The notes: generated by a model not told the origin, from the sequence alone. A DNA stretch of 64,000 nt from Bacillus sp. SD088 (GCF_017355205.1 NZ_JADIJK010000013.1:62001-126000); one strand, 5' to 3'. Positions 1 to 8,152 are shown, numbered from the stretch's first letter. Numbers and translations are program-made.

Positions 1-459
1 TAATACTTTTGGATCGTTCAAAAGGGCTTGAGCAATCCCGACACGTTGAATCATTCCTCCGGAGAACTTTCGCATCTTTTTATTGGCGACATCCCTTAAC
101 GCTACTTTTTGCAGCAAATCATCTATTTTCGAGCGGGCAATCCTTTTGTCGATTCCCTTTAAAGCAGCAAGATAGAGCAGAAATTGCTTAGGTGAATAGT
201 TTTTGTAATAACCAAAGTGTTGCGGTAGATAGCCAAGGATATTGCGATACTCTTCATCCAGGTCAATAATGTTCGAGCCATTATAAAGGATCTCTCCCTT
301 TGTTGGAGAAATAAGCGTGACAAGCATCTTGATCAAGGTTGTTTTCCCAGCCCCATTAGGAGCAAGGAGTCCATAAACACCATGATCAAATTCTGCATGT
401 ATTTGTTCCAAGGCGGGAAAATTTCCGTACTGTTTGCTGACATTTTTTACAACGAGCAT
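1..459 (-). CDS. ABC transporter ATP-binding protein (partial, 3' end beyond window)
   Basis: The reading frame is open from an ATG at 459 down to base 1 (153 codons), so the C-terminal half lies outside the window. It begins MLVVKNVSKQYG, with a Walker A motif (LAPNGAGKTT, about residues 32-41), a Q-loop region (YLPQHFGYY) and the signature FSGGM near residue 135, the last part visible. Family knowledge: this is the nucleotide-binding subunit of an exporter-type ABC system (CcmA/YxlF-like). It starts 3 bp after the stop of the six-helix membrane protein, which follows an ECF sigma gene, so the three form one operon, and the membrane protein is probably its transmembrane partner. The substrate is unknown. 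Walker B and H-loop cannot be checked. Confidence 0.9.
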   Translation of the reverse strand, partial: MLVVKNVSKQYGNFPALEQIHAEFDHGVYGLLAPNGAGKTTLIKMLVTLISPTKGEILYNGSNIIDLDEEYRNILGYLPQHFGYYKNYSPKQFLLYLAALKGIDKRIARSKIDDLLQKVALRDVANKKMRKFSGGMIQRVGIAQALLNDPKVL

Positions 460-462
460 TGT

Positions 463-1218
463 CTAAACTCCTTCCGCTGGCTTTCTTCGAACCAGCTTGT
501 TTAAAAATCGAAAATAGATGACTACACTGAAGCCCAAAACTAATCCATACACAAAAATGGGTAACTGAAGTAAAAAGTAACTGTATAACTGATTAGGGAG
601 GAGGTCCAAAAGGATATTGACTGCACCCCAACCTATAATAGTCATGGTGGCTCTTACACCTGTTTGTTTTTTCATGATGATGGCAAGGAAAATAATTGAG
701 AATAAGAACAATGCGGTCGTGGATACCAAAAATGCTTTGAAAAAGTGGATCTCTTCATATATGAAACTGACAATAAGAATACTCATTGTGTTTACCAAAA
801 TTGAAAGGACGCTAAAGAGTAACATTTTAAAGGCAGCAACTTGATAAAGATTGTATTTCGTGACCATCTCTACCTCGAATGTCGCATGATGGCGTTTGTG
901 CAAAAAATCATAAAAGGACAGAGCCATGTAAAGCAAGGGGGAGGCGACAAAAAGAATAGGAAAAATGTCTGCCTCCGTTTGAGCCGTTTCGGCCATACTG
1001 CTAAATAAACCAATGAGTAAAACCATCACAGAAAATGTAATCAAGGCGCCATCCCTTTGATTGGTAAATAAATACTTCCAACCAATATTCTTATATAAAT
1101 GAACAATATAGGAAAGGAAGGACTGGTGCGGCTTTACTCCGACCTGTACAATCCGCGCAACTTCTGATTTCATTTTTAATTGATCTGGATAAGGAATAGA
1201 AAGCTTTTCTTTAGGCAT
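463..1218 (-). CDS. multi-pass membrane protein, likely ABC-2-type permease partner
   Basis: 251 aa with about six hydrophobic segments (roughly residues 58-77, 87-105, 130-151, 160-183, 192-207 and 217-240) after a hydrophilic N-terminus of about 55 residues. The start overlaps the end of the ECF sigma gene by 8 bp, and the stop is 3 bp before the ABC ATPase start, so translation is probably coupled. By position it is the membrane subunit of the transporter, comparable to YxlG of the B. subtilis sigY operon. It occupies the place where an anti-sigma factor is often found, so a sensory or anti-sigma role is an alternative. No recognised catalytic motif was seen. Confidence 0.75.
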   Translation of the reverse strand: MPKEKLSIPYPDQLKMKSEVARIVQVGVKPHQSFLSYIVHLYKNIGWKYLFTNQRDGALITFSVMVLLIGLFSSMAETAQTEADIFPILFVASPLLYMALSFYDFLHKRHHATFEVEMVTKYNLYQVAAFKMLLFSVLSILVNTMSILIVSFIYEEIHFFKAFLVSTTALFLFSIIFLAIIMKKQTGVRATMTIIGWGAVNILLDLLPNQLYSYFLLQLPIFVYGLVLGFSVVIYFRFLNKLVRRKPAEGV

Positions 1219-1780
1219 CGTGATCCTCCTCCATTTTCTTTTTGATCTCTTTCAAAGCTTTATAGTATTTCGTTTTCACTGTTGAAAGGGGGGCTTGTAC
1301 CATTTCGGCAATTTCTTGAAGCGTATACTCTCCGAATAGTTTGAGACGAATAATTTCTTGGGAGACAGTCTCTAATTGATTGATCAACCCCGTGATTTTC
1401 TCTATATCCTCTTTATATTCGAGGGATAGAACAAAATCATTTTGGTCTTGCACATCCTCATCTTCTAATGGACTTGTATAATTTCTGTATTTGTAGTTTC
1501 TGGAGCGGTAATAGTCTACGACCCGATTGGTGGCTACTCGATAGAGCCATGTACGGAAAGAAGCCCTCTCATTCTTAAACCGATGAATCGATTGTAAAAC
1601 ACTAATAAAAATTTCCTGTGTTAAATCGAGCGAGGTATCCGCATCCATTGTCTGCTTGTACACGAAGCCATATATTTCTTGATAATATTTTGAAATTAAC
1701 TGATTAGCCGATTCATGATGGCCATTTCTTTTTATTTTTTTAATCCAGTGCTGTTCTTGTATCATCTTCTTTTTCACCAC
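1211..1780 (-). CDS. ECF-type RNA polymerase sigma factor
   Basis: 189 aa, the usual size for an extracytoplasmic-function sigma factor. Region 2 is clear (YYQEIYGFVYKQ, then DLTQEIFISVLQSI and FRTWLYRVATNRVVDYYR, about residues 32-93). Region 4 follows (SQEIIRLKLFGEYTLQEIAE, then APLSTVKTKYYKALKEIKK, about 140-180), with a short linker and no region 1 or 3. The start is GTG preceded by an AGAAGG site; two GTG codons are in tandem. It is the first gene of an operon with a membrane protein and an ABC ATPase, so it probably turns on that transporter in response to an envelope signal. The signal and any anti-sigma factor are unknown. Confidence 0.93.
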   Translation of the reverse strand: MVKKKMIQEQHWIKKIKRNGHHESANQLISKYYQEIYGFVYKQTMDADTSLDLTQEIFISVLQSIHRFKNERASFRTWLYRVATNRVVDYYRSRNYKYRNYTSPLEDEDVQDQNDFVLSLEYKEDIEKITGLINQLETVSQEIIRLKLFGEYTLQEIAEMVQAPLSTVKTKYYKALKEIKKKMEEDHDA

Positions 1781-1800
1781 TCAAGCCTTCTGGTTATATA

Positions 1801-1826
1801 TTCGTAATCATATGGAAAAAAGTTTT
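1801..1826 (-). promoter_or_regulatory. possible ECF-type autoregulatory promoter
   Basis: On the minus strand upstream of the sigma gene, AAAAC (1826-1822) is followed after 17 bp by CGAA (1804-1801). Bacillus ECF promoters typically carry an AAC-containing -35 and a CGT/CGA -10 at this spacing. Autoregulation is inferred and the match is short. Confidence 0.3.
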
Positions 1827-1929
1827 AAAAAGCGAAAAATTATTAAAAAAAAGAGAGGAAAGCCATTGAAAGAGGAGACACTCCAGTCAACGGGAACTAG
1901 AGTGCTGAAAATGAAAACGGATACAAATG

Positions 1930-2187
1930 TTAAAACGGAATGAATGTCCGAATGCCAATTAATATGGTCAGAAGAATAAAATTAGGAATGGCGATGAAAA
2001 CCAAATTTTTAATCCATTTATTTTCTTGATGTCTGATTGGGGCGCCCATAAAAATACCAGCAAGTAAAATAGAAACAATAGCTGTCATACCTGTAATCTT
2101 GACAGCCAAAAACCAATTATTGGTCAGGAATCCGGTAATAAGTGAAATGAAGGAAATGGCTATTCCAAGAGTTAGTGATTTATTCAC
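1930..2187 (-). CDS. small four-helix membrane protein (DUF5316-like)
   Basis: 85 aa and almost wholly hydrophobic, with helices at about residues 5-22, 24-48 and 62-82, and a short polar loop RHQENKW between them. It starts at GTG 2187, chosen because an AGGGGGTG site lies 6 bp upstream. Size and pattern resemble the small DUF5316 proteins of Bacillus, but this is a recollection of family shape and no motif confirms it. It lies alone between the sigma operon and the YjzC-like gene. Function is unknown. Confidence 0.6.
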   Translation of the reverse strand: MNKSLTLGIAISFISLITGFLTNNWFLAVKITGMTAIVSILLAGIFMGAPIRHQENKWIKNLVFIAIPNFILLTILIGIRTFIPF

Positions 2188-2289
2188 ATTTCACACCCCC
2201 TAAGTCTACTGTATGCATCGAAGAATAGAAGGTTATCGGATGAGTTGAGAAAGTATAAAATTTTCCTTGGATTGCTTTGGGACTGAGTG

Positions 2290-2350
2290 TAGAAGTTGTC
2301 CAGCTTCAGGAACCATCGGCTCGGAACACTTGCTTGTCGAAGGTAGTGGG
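2290..2350. repeat. degenerate type A interspersed repeat fragment
   Basis: Contains TCCAGCTTCAGGAACCATCG and ends GGGCTCCTTGCACTTTTCTTG, a decayed copy of the GGGCGCTTGCGCTTTTGTTC end. The first part matches the start of the copy at 51.72 kb. It lies in a gene-free stretch between two minus-strand genes. Confidence 0.5.
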
Positions 2351-2376
2351 CTCCTTGCACTTTTCTTGTGTAAAAT

Positions 2377-2413
2377 AAAAAAGCTGCCGAGCATCTAGCA
2401 TCTCGACAGCTTT
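2377..2413 (-). terminator. intrinsic terminator of the YjzC-like gene
   Basis: Read on the minus strand, AAAGCTGTCGAG and CTCGGCAGCTTT form a stem (one mismatch) around a short loop and are followed by a run of T. It lies just past the stop of the gene at 2433. Confidence 0.85.
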
Positions 2414-2432
2414 ATGTTCAAAAGAACACTTT

Positions 2433-2645
2433 TTATTTTTCTAACGTCCAAACATGTTGACGATCTTTAACTTTTTCTTCGCCTTTATGTTCGATTGTGA
2501 CAGTATAAGCTTTTAGGTCAGGAAGTTTATCTCCTTGTTGAAGCTCCACGCGTTCTGGATTTTTAACTTTTCCGCCGCCATGACCTGCTTCCACATAAGT
2601 ACCTGTTACGGGTGCTGTGTCACCTGGTTTGTAAAATTGGTTCAT
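2433..2645 (-). CDS. YjzC-family small protein
   Basis: 70 aa, soluble and highly charged. The N-terminus MNQFYKPGDTAPVTGTYVE and the central KNPERVELQQGDKLP resemble Bacillus YjzC (FKPGE.AP..G.Y ... NP....L..GD..P), a family without known function. It has a short upstream region and its own terminator at 2377-2413, so it is probably monocistronic. No signal peptide or catalytic motif is visible. Confidence 0.8.
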   Translation of the reverse strand: MNQFYKPGDTAPVTGTYVEAGHGGGKVKNPERVELQQGDKLPDLKAYTVTIEHKGEEKVKDRQHVWTLEK

Positions 2646-2798
2646 AATGTATTTCCCTCACTTTAGATAGATTGCACAATATAAAGACATTATAACAAAC
2701 AATGCATATAAAAAGCCAACTCAATTGTAAAAGATTAAATTTTACAAAAAGTATTCTCTATTATAAACCTAGATGACGTCCCGCATTTTGCACATTCT

Positions 2799-3530
2799 TT
2801 ACAATATTTTACTTAAAAATTCTTGTGTACGTTCATTTTGTGGATCGTCAAAAATTTGGGTTGGGTTACCTTTTTCCATGATAATGCCTTCATCCATAAA
2901 TACAACGCGATCTCCAACTTCGCGTGCAAAGCCCATCTCATGTGTCACGACTACCATGGTCATTCCATCTTCTGCCAGGTCCTTCATGACTTGTAGGACA
3001 TCGCCCACCAATTCAGGGTCTAAGGCAGAGGTTGGTTCATCAAAAAGCATAACCTTTGGATTCATTGCTAATGCGCGAGCAATGGCGACACGTTGCTTTT
3101 GTCCACCTGATAAGCTTTGAGGATAGACATGGGCTTTATCGGAAAGTCCAACCTTTTCTAATAAAGGCTCAGCAATTTTCTCGGCATCTGATATGGACAT
3201 CCCTTTCACCTTTTGTGGCCCCAACATAATATTTTCTAATACCGTTTTATGGGGGAAAAGATTAAAATGCTGAAAGACCATCCCAACTTGGGAACGAATA
3301 TCATTAATGTTTACTGATGGATCGACGATATTTTCGCCATCAATAATCACTTCGCCTGATGTAATTTCCTCTAATAAATTAAGGCAGCGAAGAAAGGTAC
3401 TTTTTCCAGAACCTGATGGTCCGATAACACAAACCACTTCATTTTCTTCAATTTCCATATCGATTCCTTTTAATACTTCCAATTTCCCGAAGCTTTTATG
3501 CAAATTATTTACTGTAATCATATTAGACAT
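2799..3530 (-). CDS. polar amino-acid ABC transporter, ATP-binding subunit
   Basis: 243 aa, full length for the GlnQ/ArtM/TcyN family. Walker A ([15 protein letters not shown], about 37-51), Q-loop ([10 protein letters not shown]), signature ([15 protein letters not shown], about 136-150), Walker B ([16 protein letters not shown]) and H-loop ([13 protein letters not shown]) are all present. The start overlaps the permease stop by 8 bp, so the two are coupled. It powers uptake of an amino acid delivered by the lipoprotein encoded at 4409-5233. Substrate specificity cannot be read from this subunit. Confidence 0.97.
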   Translation of the reverse strand: MSNMITVNNLHKSFGKLEVLKGIDMEIEENEVVCVIGPSGSGKSTFLRCLNLLEEITSGEVIIDGENIVDPSVNINDIRSQVGMVFQHFNLFPHKTVLENIMLGPQKVKGMSISDAEKIAEPLLEKVGLSDKAHVYPQSLSGGQKQRVAIARALAMNPKVMLFDEPTSALDPELVGDVLQVMKDLAEDGMTMVVVTHEMGFAREVGDRVVFMDEGIIMEKGNPTQIFDDPQNERTQEFLSKIL

Positions 3531-4185
3531 CCAGCTTCCTTTCTAATCTTTGTAAATAATAGGAGGTAGGGATAGTAATGAGAAGATAAAGTATACAAAC
3601 CATAATTAATGTTTGGAAAGCGGAGAAGGTCGCATTATAATACTGTTTTCCCATGTAAAGAAGCTCTCCTACGGCAATAACAGAAAAAAGGGAAGTGTCT
3701 TTTAAACTAATGATAAATTGATTTCCTAATGGAGGAATCATTCGTTTAAAGGCTTGCGGCCAAATAATATAGCGCATCGTTTGTTTCGCTGTTAACCCGA
3801 TTGAACGTCCAGCTTCATGCTGTCCTTTATCAATGGATTTCACAGCACCCCGTACGATTTCTGAGATATATGCACCTGCATTAATGGTAATCGCAATGAT
3901 AGAAGCTGTAATTTTATCGATATTAAATCCAATTATATCTTCAGAAAGTCCAACATAAATAAATAAAATTTGCACTAGAATAGGAGTCCCACGAACAACC
4001 TCCACATAAAAGGCACAAATGCCGCGGAGAATTCTGCTTTTTGATAAGCGGCCTAAACCAGCTAAAGCTCCAAGAATAAAACCAAGAATAAGACCGATGA
4101 TCGTAATAATTAATGTCCAAAGCAATCCTCTAAAAAGCATAGGGAGGCTTTGAATATAATGACTGTCCATGATTGTTTCGAGCAT
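3523..4185 (-). CDS. polar amino-acid ABC transporter, permease subunit
   Basis: 220 aa with about five membrane segments and the family's EAA loop ([21 protein letters not shown], about residues 143-163), which contacts the ATPase. The N-terminal [20 protein letters not shown] is typical of HisM/GlnP-type permeases. One permease gene implies a homodimer. It follows the binding-protein gene after a gap of about 220 bp that holds a strong hairpin and a repeat fragment, and it overlaps the ATPase gene. Confidence 0.96.
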   Translation of the reverse strand: MLETIMDSHYIQSLPMLFRGLLWTLIITIIGLILGFILGALAGLGRLSKSRILRGICAFYVEVVRGTPILVQILFIYVGLSEDIIGFNIDKITASIIAITINAGAYISEIVRGAVKSIDKGQHEAGRSIGLTAKQTMRYIIWPQAFKRMIPPLGNQFIISLKDTSLFSVIAVGELLYMGKQYYNATFSAFQTLIMVCILYLLITIPTSYYLQRLERKLDV

Positions 4186-4223
4186 TCTTTATTTCTCTCC
4201 CTTTGAAAACGTATTTTGCATGA

Positions 4224-4262
4224 GTGAAAAAGTCGCAACAAGTTAAGGAACTTGTTGCGACT
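4224..4262 (-). terminator. intercistronic hairpin with T tract between binding protein and permease
   Basis: AGTCGCAACAAGTT (4231-4244) and AACTTGTTGCGACT (4249-4262) form a perfect 14-bp stem with an AAGG/CCTT loop. On the minus strand it is followed by TTTTT, as in an intrinsic terminator. It lies between the binding-protein stop and the permease start, so partial termination there would make more binding protein than permease. Confidence 0.8.
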
Positions 4263-4395
4263 GAGACCAACAAGGAGTTGGGCAGAAAGGCGATGCGCCA
4301 GGACGGCAACACGGGCGCCTGCGCTTTTCTTAATTAGCTTGGCGCCTTATTCACAGCTCAACATAGCTACCTCCTATGGTCTAGCTTCCCGGCTG
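4263..4395. repeat. type A interspersed repeat remnant inside the amino-acid transporter operon
   Basis: Contains GCGATGCGCCAGGACGGCA and GGGCGCCTGCGCTTTTCTT, related to the CGCCAGGACG and GGGCGCTTGCGCTTTTGTTC pieces of the fuller copies at 20.0 and 51.8 kb. It separates the binding-protein gene from the permease gene and contains no credible ORF. Confidence 0.55.
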
Positions 4396-4408
4396 TATGA
4401 AGTCTTAC

Positions 4409-5233
4409 TTATTCTTCGCCCAACCATTCATCGCTAGGTTTTTCACCGAAATATTTCTCGTAAATTTCCGCATAAGTTCCATCATCAATCATGCTTTCGA
4501 GCGCCTCATTGGAGTCATCAACCAATTCAGATCCTTTCTTAAAGGCGATTCCATAGGATTCTCCTTGAAGAATTTCACCAGTGGTTTTTAATTTTCCTTC
4601 TCCTTCTTGGGCGATATAGTACTGAACGTTTGGAACATCATATAGGACAGCATCAAGTTTGCCATTCGCTAAGTTCATATACGCTGTGACAATTTCAGGA
4701 TACGCTTCCACCTGGGCATCCGTATTTTCGCCTAAGTAGCTTTCACTTGTGGAGCCTTGTCGAGACCCAACTTTCTTTCCGTCCACATCATCAATCGACT
4801 CAATATCGCTATCAATTGGAACCATTAAGATAATACCAGAATCATAATATGGAATGGAGAAATCAAGTGTCTCCTCACGTTCAGGTGTAATAGACATTCC
4901 GGCAACGCCAATTTCATAGCGTCCGCCTTGCATGCCTGCAAGAAGGCCATCAAAATCCATTGATTCAAAATCAACTTCATAGCCCGCACGGTTGGCGATC
5001 TCTGTGATCATGTCAATATCAAACCCCTCTAAGTCTCCCGTCTTTGTATTGAGATATTCGAATGGTTTGAAATTCGAATCTGTGGCGACAGTATAGGTCT
5101 TCCCTTTCGAATCACCGTCTCCGTCATTACTTCCGCCGTTACTACCTCCATCAGCATTTTCACTTGTTCCACATGCTGCAAGCGCTAGCATAATAGAAAC
5201 CATGGCAATAAGAAAAACAAGCTTTTTCTTCAA
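4409..5233 (-). CDS. amino-acid ABC transporter substrate-binding lipoprotein
   Basis: 274 aa. A lipoprotein signal peptide ends in LALAAC (lipid-anchored Cys21), followed by a Gly/Asn/Asp/Ser-rich linker to about residue 45, then an SBP_bac_3 domain (YTVATDSNFKPFEYL; GFDIDMITEIANRAG; GVAGMSITPEREETLDFSIPY). The Arg in the SITPERE stretch is, in the family, the ligand for the amino-acid carboxylate. The start is TTG at 5233, with a GGAAGGGTG site upstream. It is the first gene of the importer operon. Its closest family members bind glutamine, arginine or cystine, and the substrate is left open. Confidence 0.95.
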   Translation of the reverse strand: MKKKLVFLIAMVSIMLALAACGTSENADGGSNGGSNDGDGDSKGKTYTVATDSNFKPFEYLNTKTGDLEGFDIDMITEIANRAGYEVDFESMDFDGLLAGMQGGRYEIGVAGMSITPEREETLDFSIPYYDSGIILMVPIDSDIESIDDVDGKKVGSRQGSTSESYLGENTDAQVEAYPEIVTAYMNLANGKLDAVLYDVPNVQYYIAQEGEGKLKTTGEILQGESYGIAFKKGSELVDDSNEALESMIDDGTYAEIYEKYFGEKPSDEWLGEE

Positions 5234-5469
5234 GATTGTGACACCCTTCCTATTTTTTTACATCTGCTCTTTATTATCTAATAAAGCTGGAATAAAGGAA
5301 AAATTCCCAAAACAGTATGAGGATGGATTAGCAAGGATAAGAGCACATGTAATCAACCTAGGCTACTATTCTTGTAATAATCCTCTCCATATGTCTCGAT
5401 AACTGTTTGATACCCTTTTGTAAAATGGCATAAACATATTTTTCGAAGAGAGCAGGGAAAAGGAAACCA
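5234..5469 (-). promoter_or_regulatory. upstream region of the amino-acid importer with an 18-bp dyad
   Basis: This gene-free stretch precedes the TTG start of the binding protein. It holds a perfect dyad at 5269-5286, CTTTATTA-TC-TAATAAAG, about 36 bp before the start codon and overlapping a possible -10 (GATAAT on the minus strand). The dyad suggests a repressor site. No riboswitch or other gene was recognised in the rest. Confidence 0.45.
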
Positions 5470-5503
5470 AAAAACTCCCACGACCTAATGGTATGGGAGT
5501 TTT
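5470..5503 (-). terminator. intrinsic terminator of the HAD/SLAP operon
   Basis: On the minus strand AAAACTCCCA and TGGGAGTTTT form a stem followed by TTTTTTGG. It lies about 130 bp beyond the stop of the SLAP-domain gene. Confidence 0.85.
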
Positions 5504-5635
5504 GAAGATTTATTCGTCTAATTTAAAGAAAGCATAAAAACTGGATCGAGTGGATCTAACCCCTGCATACAGCAATTAGGATTTTTTCTCTTTCAATTAA
5601 ATGACGATCTCCGAGGCGGCCAAACAATACGCGAA

Positions 5636-6034
5636 TCATTCGCTTTCATCCTCTACAACAGAAATGGCTATATGTGTTAAATCGGCGTCTGTCAGATTTA
5701 CCATCTGTTTAGAAAAGACAAATGACCATGGTTGTGACGATATAGGATTAATTTCTAGTGAAGAAGAGAAGTCTCCTTGAGCAATGGTCTCATTATGTTT
5801 ATGTTGATTTGTGATCCTTACGGACAATTTATGTAAGTGTAAGGGATATAGAAAGCCATTGTGCAGGAAAACAGTTGCCACAAGCCCGCCATTGCGTTTG
5901 TATTTTGTCATAATTGGGCTGACTGTAAAGGACTCCTCAGGAATGACAAGAGTTTGTGCTTCTTGAATATAGGATTCCTTTTCTTTTTCAGTTAGTTGCT
6001 GATCCCAGACAGGATGAAAATGAATAGCTGACAT
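5636..6034 (-). CDS. SLAP domain-containing protein
   Basis: 132 aa from the ATG at 6034. Upstream in-frame ATGs at 6043 and 6040 sit too close to the GAGGA site, whereas 6034 has 9-bp spacing. No signal peptide or membrane segment. The central and C-terminal part (GFLYPLHLHKLSVRITNQ, INPISSQPWSFVFSK) resembles the SLAP domain of Bacillus proteins linked to the accessory Sec/S-layer secretion system. The start overlaps the end of the HAD hydrolase gene, so the two are cotranscribed. Function is unproven, and no secA2 or S-layer gene is near. Confidence 0.75.
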   Translation of the reverse strand: MSAIHFHPVWDQQLTEKEKESYIQEAQTLVIPEESFTVSPIMTKYKRNGGLVATVFLHNGFLYPLHLHKLSVRITNQHKHNETIAQGDFSSSLEINPISSQPWSFVFSKQMVNLTDADLTHIAISVVEDESE

Positions 6035-6039
6035 GAACA

Positions 6040-6831
6040 TCATTCCTCAATAAGATGGAGTATTTTTAAACCATTGGCGATACCGGAGTCTGCAACACTT
6101 GTTGTCTTATGCTTGGCATACTGATAGAGATCTGGATGAGCATTTCCCATTGCAAAGCCTTCTCCAACAGCTTGTAGCATTTCTTTATCGTTCATTCCAT
6201 CCCCAAAGGCAATGGCATTCTCTTTTGTGATCTTTAAAACTTCTAATACTTTGTGAATGGCTCCACCTTTATTTACCCGATCACGTATCACATCATAACA
6301 GTGGAGTAGCGCTTCCACATTGACTTGGGAAAGATGGTAGGTCGGGTCGAAATGATAGAGCTTTTGATCTTCAGCTGTTAGATTGATTAAAGTAGCTCCT
6401 AGAATTTGATCAGCTGCTTCTTCGGTAAACAATTCATTTTCTTTTAGTTGAAACATCTCAATAAAATGCTGGACAACAGGTGTATCGATGCTAGTGAAAT
6501 AGTTTTTCTCGCTTGTATATAAGACCATCTCATGATCGTTTTTTCTCGCGATCTCTAGAAACTGCAACACCGTTTCTTTCTTCATCGGTTCATTGACTAC
6601 AGCTTCTTCCTTATAAAGCGCAAGAGCTCCATTATAGCCAATAAAAGAATGGACATTTAGTTCCTTTGCCAAATCTCTAATTTCGTGTAGAGGCCTGCCA
6701 GTGGCTAGAAACACTTCGAGTCCCCTTTTTTGTACCTGCCTGATCGCCTCTTTTGTTGAGGGATCATACGTATGATCGGGTTTAAGAATCGTTCCATCAA
6801 TATCTAAAAACAATACCTGATAAGTAGACAT
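6040..6831 (-). CDS. Cof-type HAD-IIB family phosphatase
   Basis: 263 aa. HAD motif I is FLDIDGT (Asp nucleophile near residue 10), motif II is FLATGRP, and motif III/IV is the Lys before GDGMNDKEML (about residues 210-220), with the large C2-type cap between. The family dephosphorylates sugar phosphates, flavin precursors or related small metabolites in the cytosol, and individual substrates are rarely predictable. First gene of a two-gene operon with the SLAP-domain protein. Confidence 0.93.
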   Translation of the reverse strand: MSTYQVLFLDIDGTILKPDHTYDPSTKEAIRQVQKRGLEVFLATGRPLHEIRDLAKELNVHSFIGYNGALALYKEEAVVNEPMKKETVLQFLEIARKNDHEMVLYTSEKNYFTSIDTPVVQHFIEMFQLKENELFTEEAADQILGATLINLTAEDQKLYHFDPTYHLSQVNVEALLHCYDVIRDRVNKGGAIHKVLEVLKITKENAIAFGDGMNDKEMLQAVGEGFAMGNAHPDLYQYAKHKTTSVADSGIANGLKILHLIEE

Positions 6832-6954
6832 TTTATTCTCCTCTAGAAGTGGGTTTTTAGCCAGTTTATCATATTAAGGAAATAAAACATATAACAAGTG
6901 GGGACGAGAGCGAATTAAAGCGAATATTGTCAAAAGAAATAGAAGGATGATTGC

Positions 6955-7003
6955 TTGACACTCCTAAAAAAATAAGGAATGATAAAAAAGTAAAGTTACT
7001 TTT
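6955..7003 (+). promoter_or_regulatory. promoter and palindromic operator before the aldo/keto reductase
   Basis: TTGACA at 6955-6960 is followed after 17-18 bp by a weak -10 (AATGATA). Immediately downstream is a perfect dyad, AAAAGTAA-AG-TTACTTTT (6986-7003), overlapping the expected transcription start and ending 25 bp before the gene. This arrangement suggests repression, for example by an HxlR/MarR-type regulator. The regulator is not in the window. Confidence 0.5.
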
Positions 7004-7028
7004 AAAATATGGGTAAGGAGAGATCCTA

Positions 7029-7973
7029 ATGAAGTATCGTAGACTGGGAAAAACGGGTTTAAAAGTTAGCGAGATTAGCCTTGGAAGCTGGTTAACTTAT
7101 GGGAAATCGGTGGAAGATGATACGGCAACAAAGACGATACATAAAGCGTATGATTTAGGGATTAACTTTTTTGACTCTGCAAACGTTTACGAACAAGGGG
7201 AAGGAGAAAAGGTCCTATCTAAAGCATTGAAAGAATTTCCTCGTGAATCTTATGTCATTACAACAAAGGCTTTCTGGCCGATGGGAGAAAGACCGAATGA
7301 TCGCGGCCTGTCGCGGAAGCATGTGTATGAGCAAGTTCATAATAGCTTGAAACGTATGGATTTGGATTATGTCGATATTTTCTATTGTCACCGTTATGAT
7401 CCGGAAACGCCTGTGGAAGAAACGCTTCGCGTGATCGATGATTTAATTCGACAAGGGAAAATTTTATATGCGGGTGTCAGTGAATGGTCAGCAGCACAAA
7501 TCGAAGAAGCAGTAGGCATCGCAGATAAAAAGTTGCTTGATCGAATTGTGGTCAATCAACCAGTTTACAATATGCTAAATCGCTATATTGAAAAAGAAGT
7601 ATTACCAGTATCAAGTAAATATGGGATTGGACAAGTGGTATTCTCCCCGCTCGCTCAAGGGATTTTAACGGGGAAATATCTTGGTGGCGATATCCCTGAA
7701 ACAAGTCGTGCGGCGAATGATGAGATCAATAATGGTGTAAGAAGGATGCTGACAGAGGAAGTGCTAGGGAAGGTAAGAGAATTAGCTGAAGTGGCAAAGG
7801 AATTGGATACCACCTTACCAGCATTAGCTCTTGCTTGGATTTTACGTCAACCTATGGTAGCGAGCGCGCTAGTTGGGGCTAGTAAGCCCGAACAAATTGA
7901 AGCCAATATCAAAGGCAGTGAGCTTGAATTAACCGCTGATGTCCTTGATAAAATAGAAGGCATACTGGCCTAA
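7029..7973 (+). CDS. aldo/keto reductase (Kv-beta-like subfamily)
   Basis: 314 aa, full length for a TIM-barrel NADPH-dependent aldo/keto reductase. The catalytic tetrad is visible: Asp and Tyr in FFDSANVYEQG (about D49 and Y54), Lys in ITTKAFW (about K79) and His in FYCHRYDP (about H112). The C-terminal cofactor loop LVGASKPEQIEANI is typical. It reduces aldehydes or ketones, probably in detoxification. Start ATG with GGTAAGGAGAG upstream. It stands alone, with its own promoter, a dyad operator and a terminator. Confidence 0.95.
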   Translation: MKYRRLGKTGLKVSEISLGSWLTYGKSVEDDTATKTIHKAYDLGINFFDSANVYEQGEGEKVLSKALKEFPRESYVITTKAFWPMGERPNDRGLSRKHVYEQVHNSLKRMDLDYVDIFYCHRYDPETPVEETLRVIDDLIRQGKILYAGVSEWSAAQIEEAVGIADKKLLDRIVVNQPVYNMLNRYIEKEVLPVSSKYGIGQVVFSPLAQGILTGKYLGGDIPETSRAANDEINNGVRRMLTEEVLGKVRELAEVAKELDTTLPALALAWILRQPMVASALVGASKPEQIEANIKGSELELTADVLDKIEGILA

Positions 7974-7977
7974 AGGG

Positions 7978-8014
7978 AAGCTCCGATTTCTTGAATGGAA
8001 TCGGGGCTTTTTTA
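7978..8014 (+). terminator. intrinsic terminator of the aldo/keto reductase gene
   Basis: AAGCTCCGATT (7978-7988) pairs with AATCGGGGCTT (7999-8009), followed by TTTTT. Confidence 0.9.
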
Positions 8015-8029
8015 TGATTGAAGAAACGA

Positions 8030-8152
8030 TAAAATTCTTGGCTTGTGGTTAAATAGTCTACGTTGCGGGTTGACGTCCAGCTCCAGCGCAGCGCGAATTT
8101 AGCCTTTATTGCTAGATCAAGGCGCTTACGCTTTTGTTCTAGCAATAAAGCC
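8030..8152. repeat. type A interspersed repeat with terminal hairpin
   Basis: Starts with the ATAAAATTCTTGGCTTGTGG module, continues GACGTCCAGCTCCAGCGC, and ends in a hairpin whose arms, GCCTTTATTGCTAG (8102-8115) and CTAGCAATAAAGCC (8139-8152), differ by one base. The loop holds GGCGCTTACGCTTTTGTTC, the conserved end of the family. It precedes the MATE gene. Confidence 0.75.

Noticed and set aside
2773-3120. 115-aa plus-strand ORF opposite the amino-acid transporter ATPase
   Set aside because: Covered by the conserved ATPase motifs on the other strand; low-complexity Ser/Thr translation.
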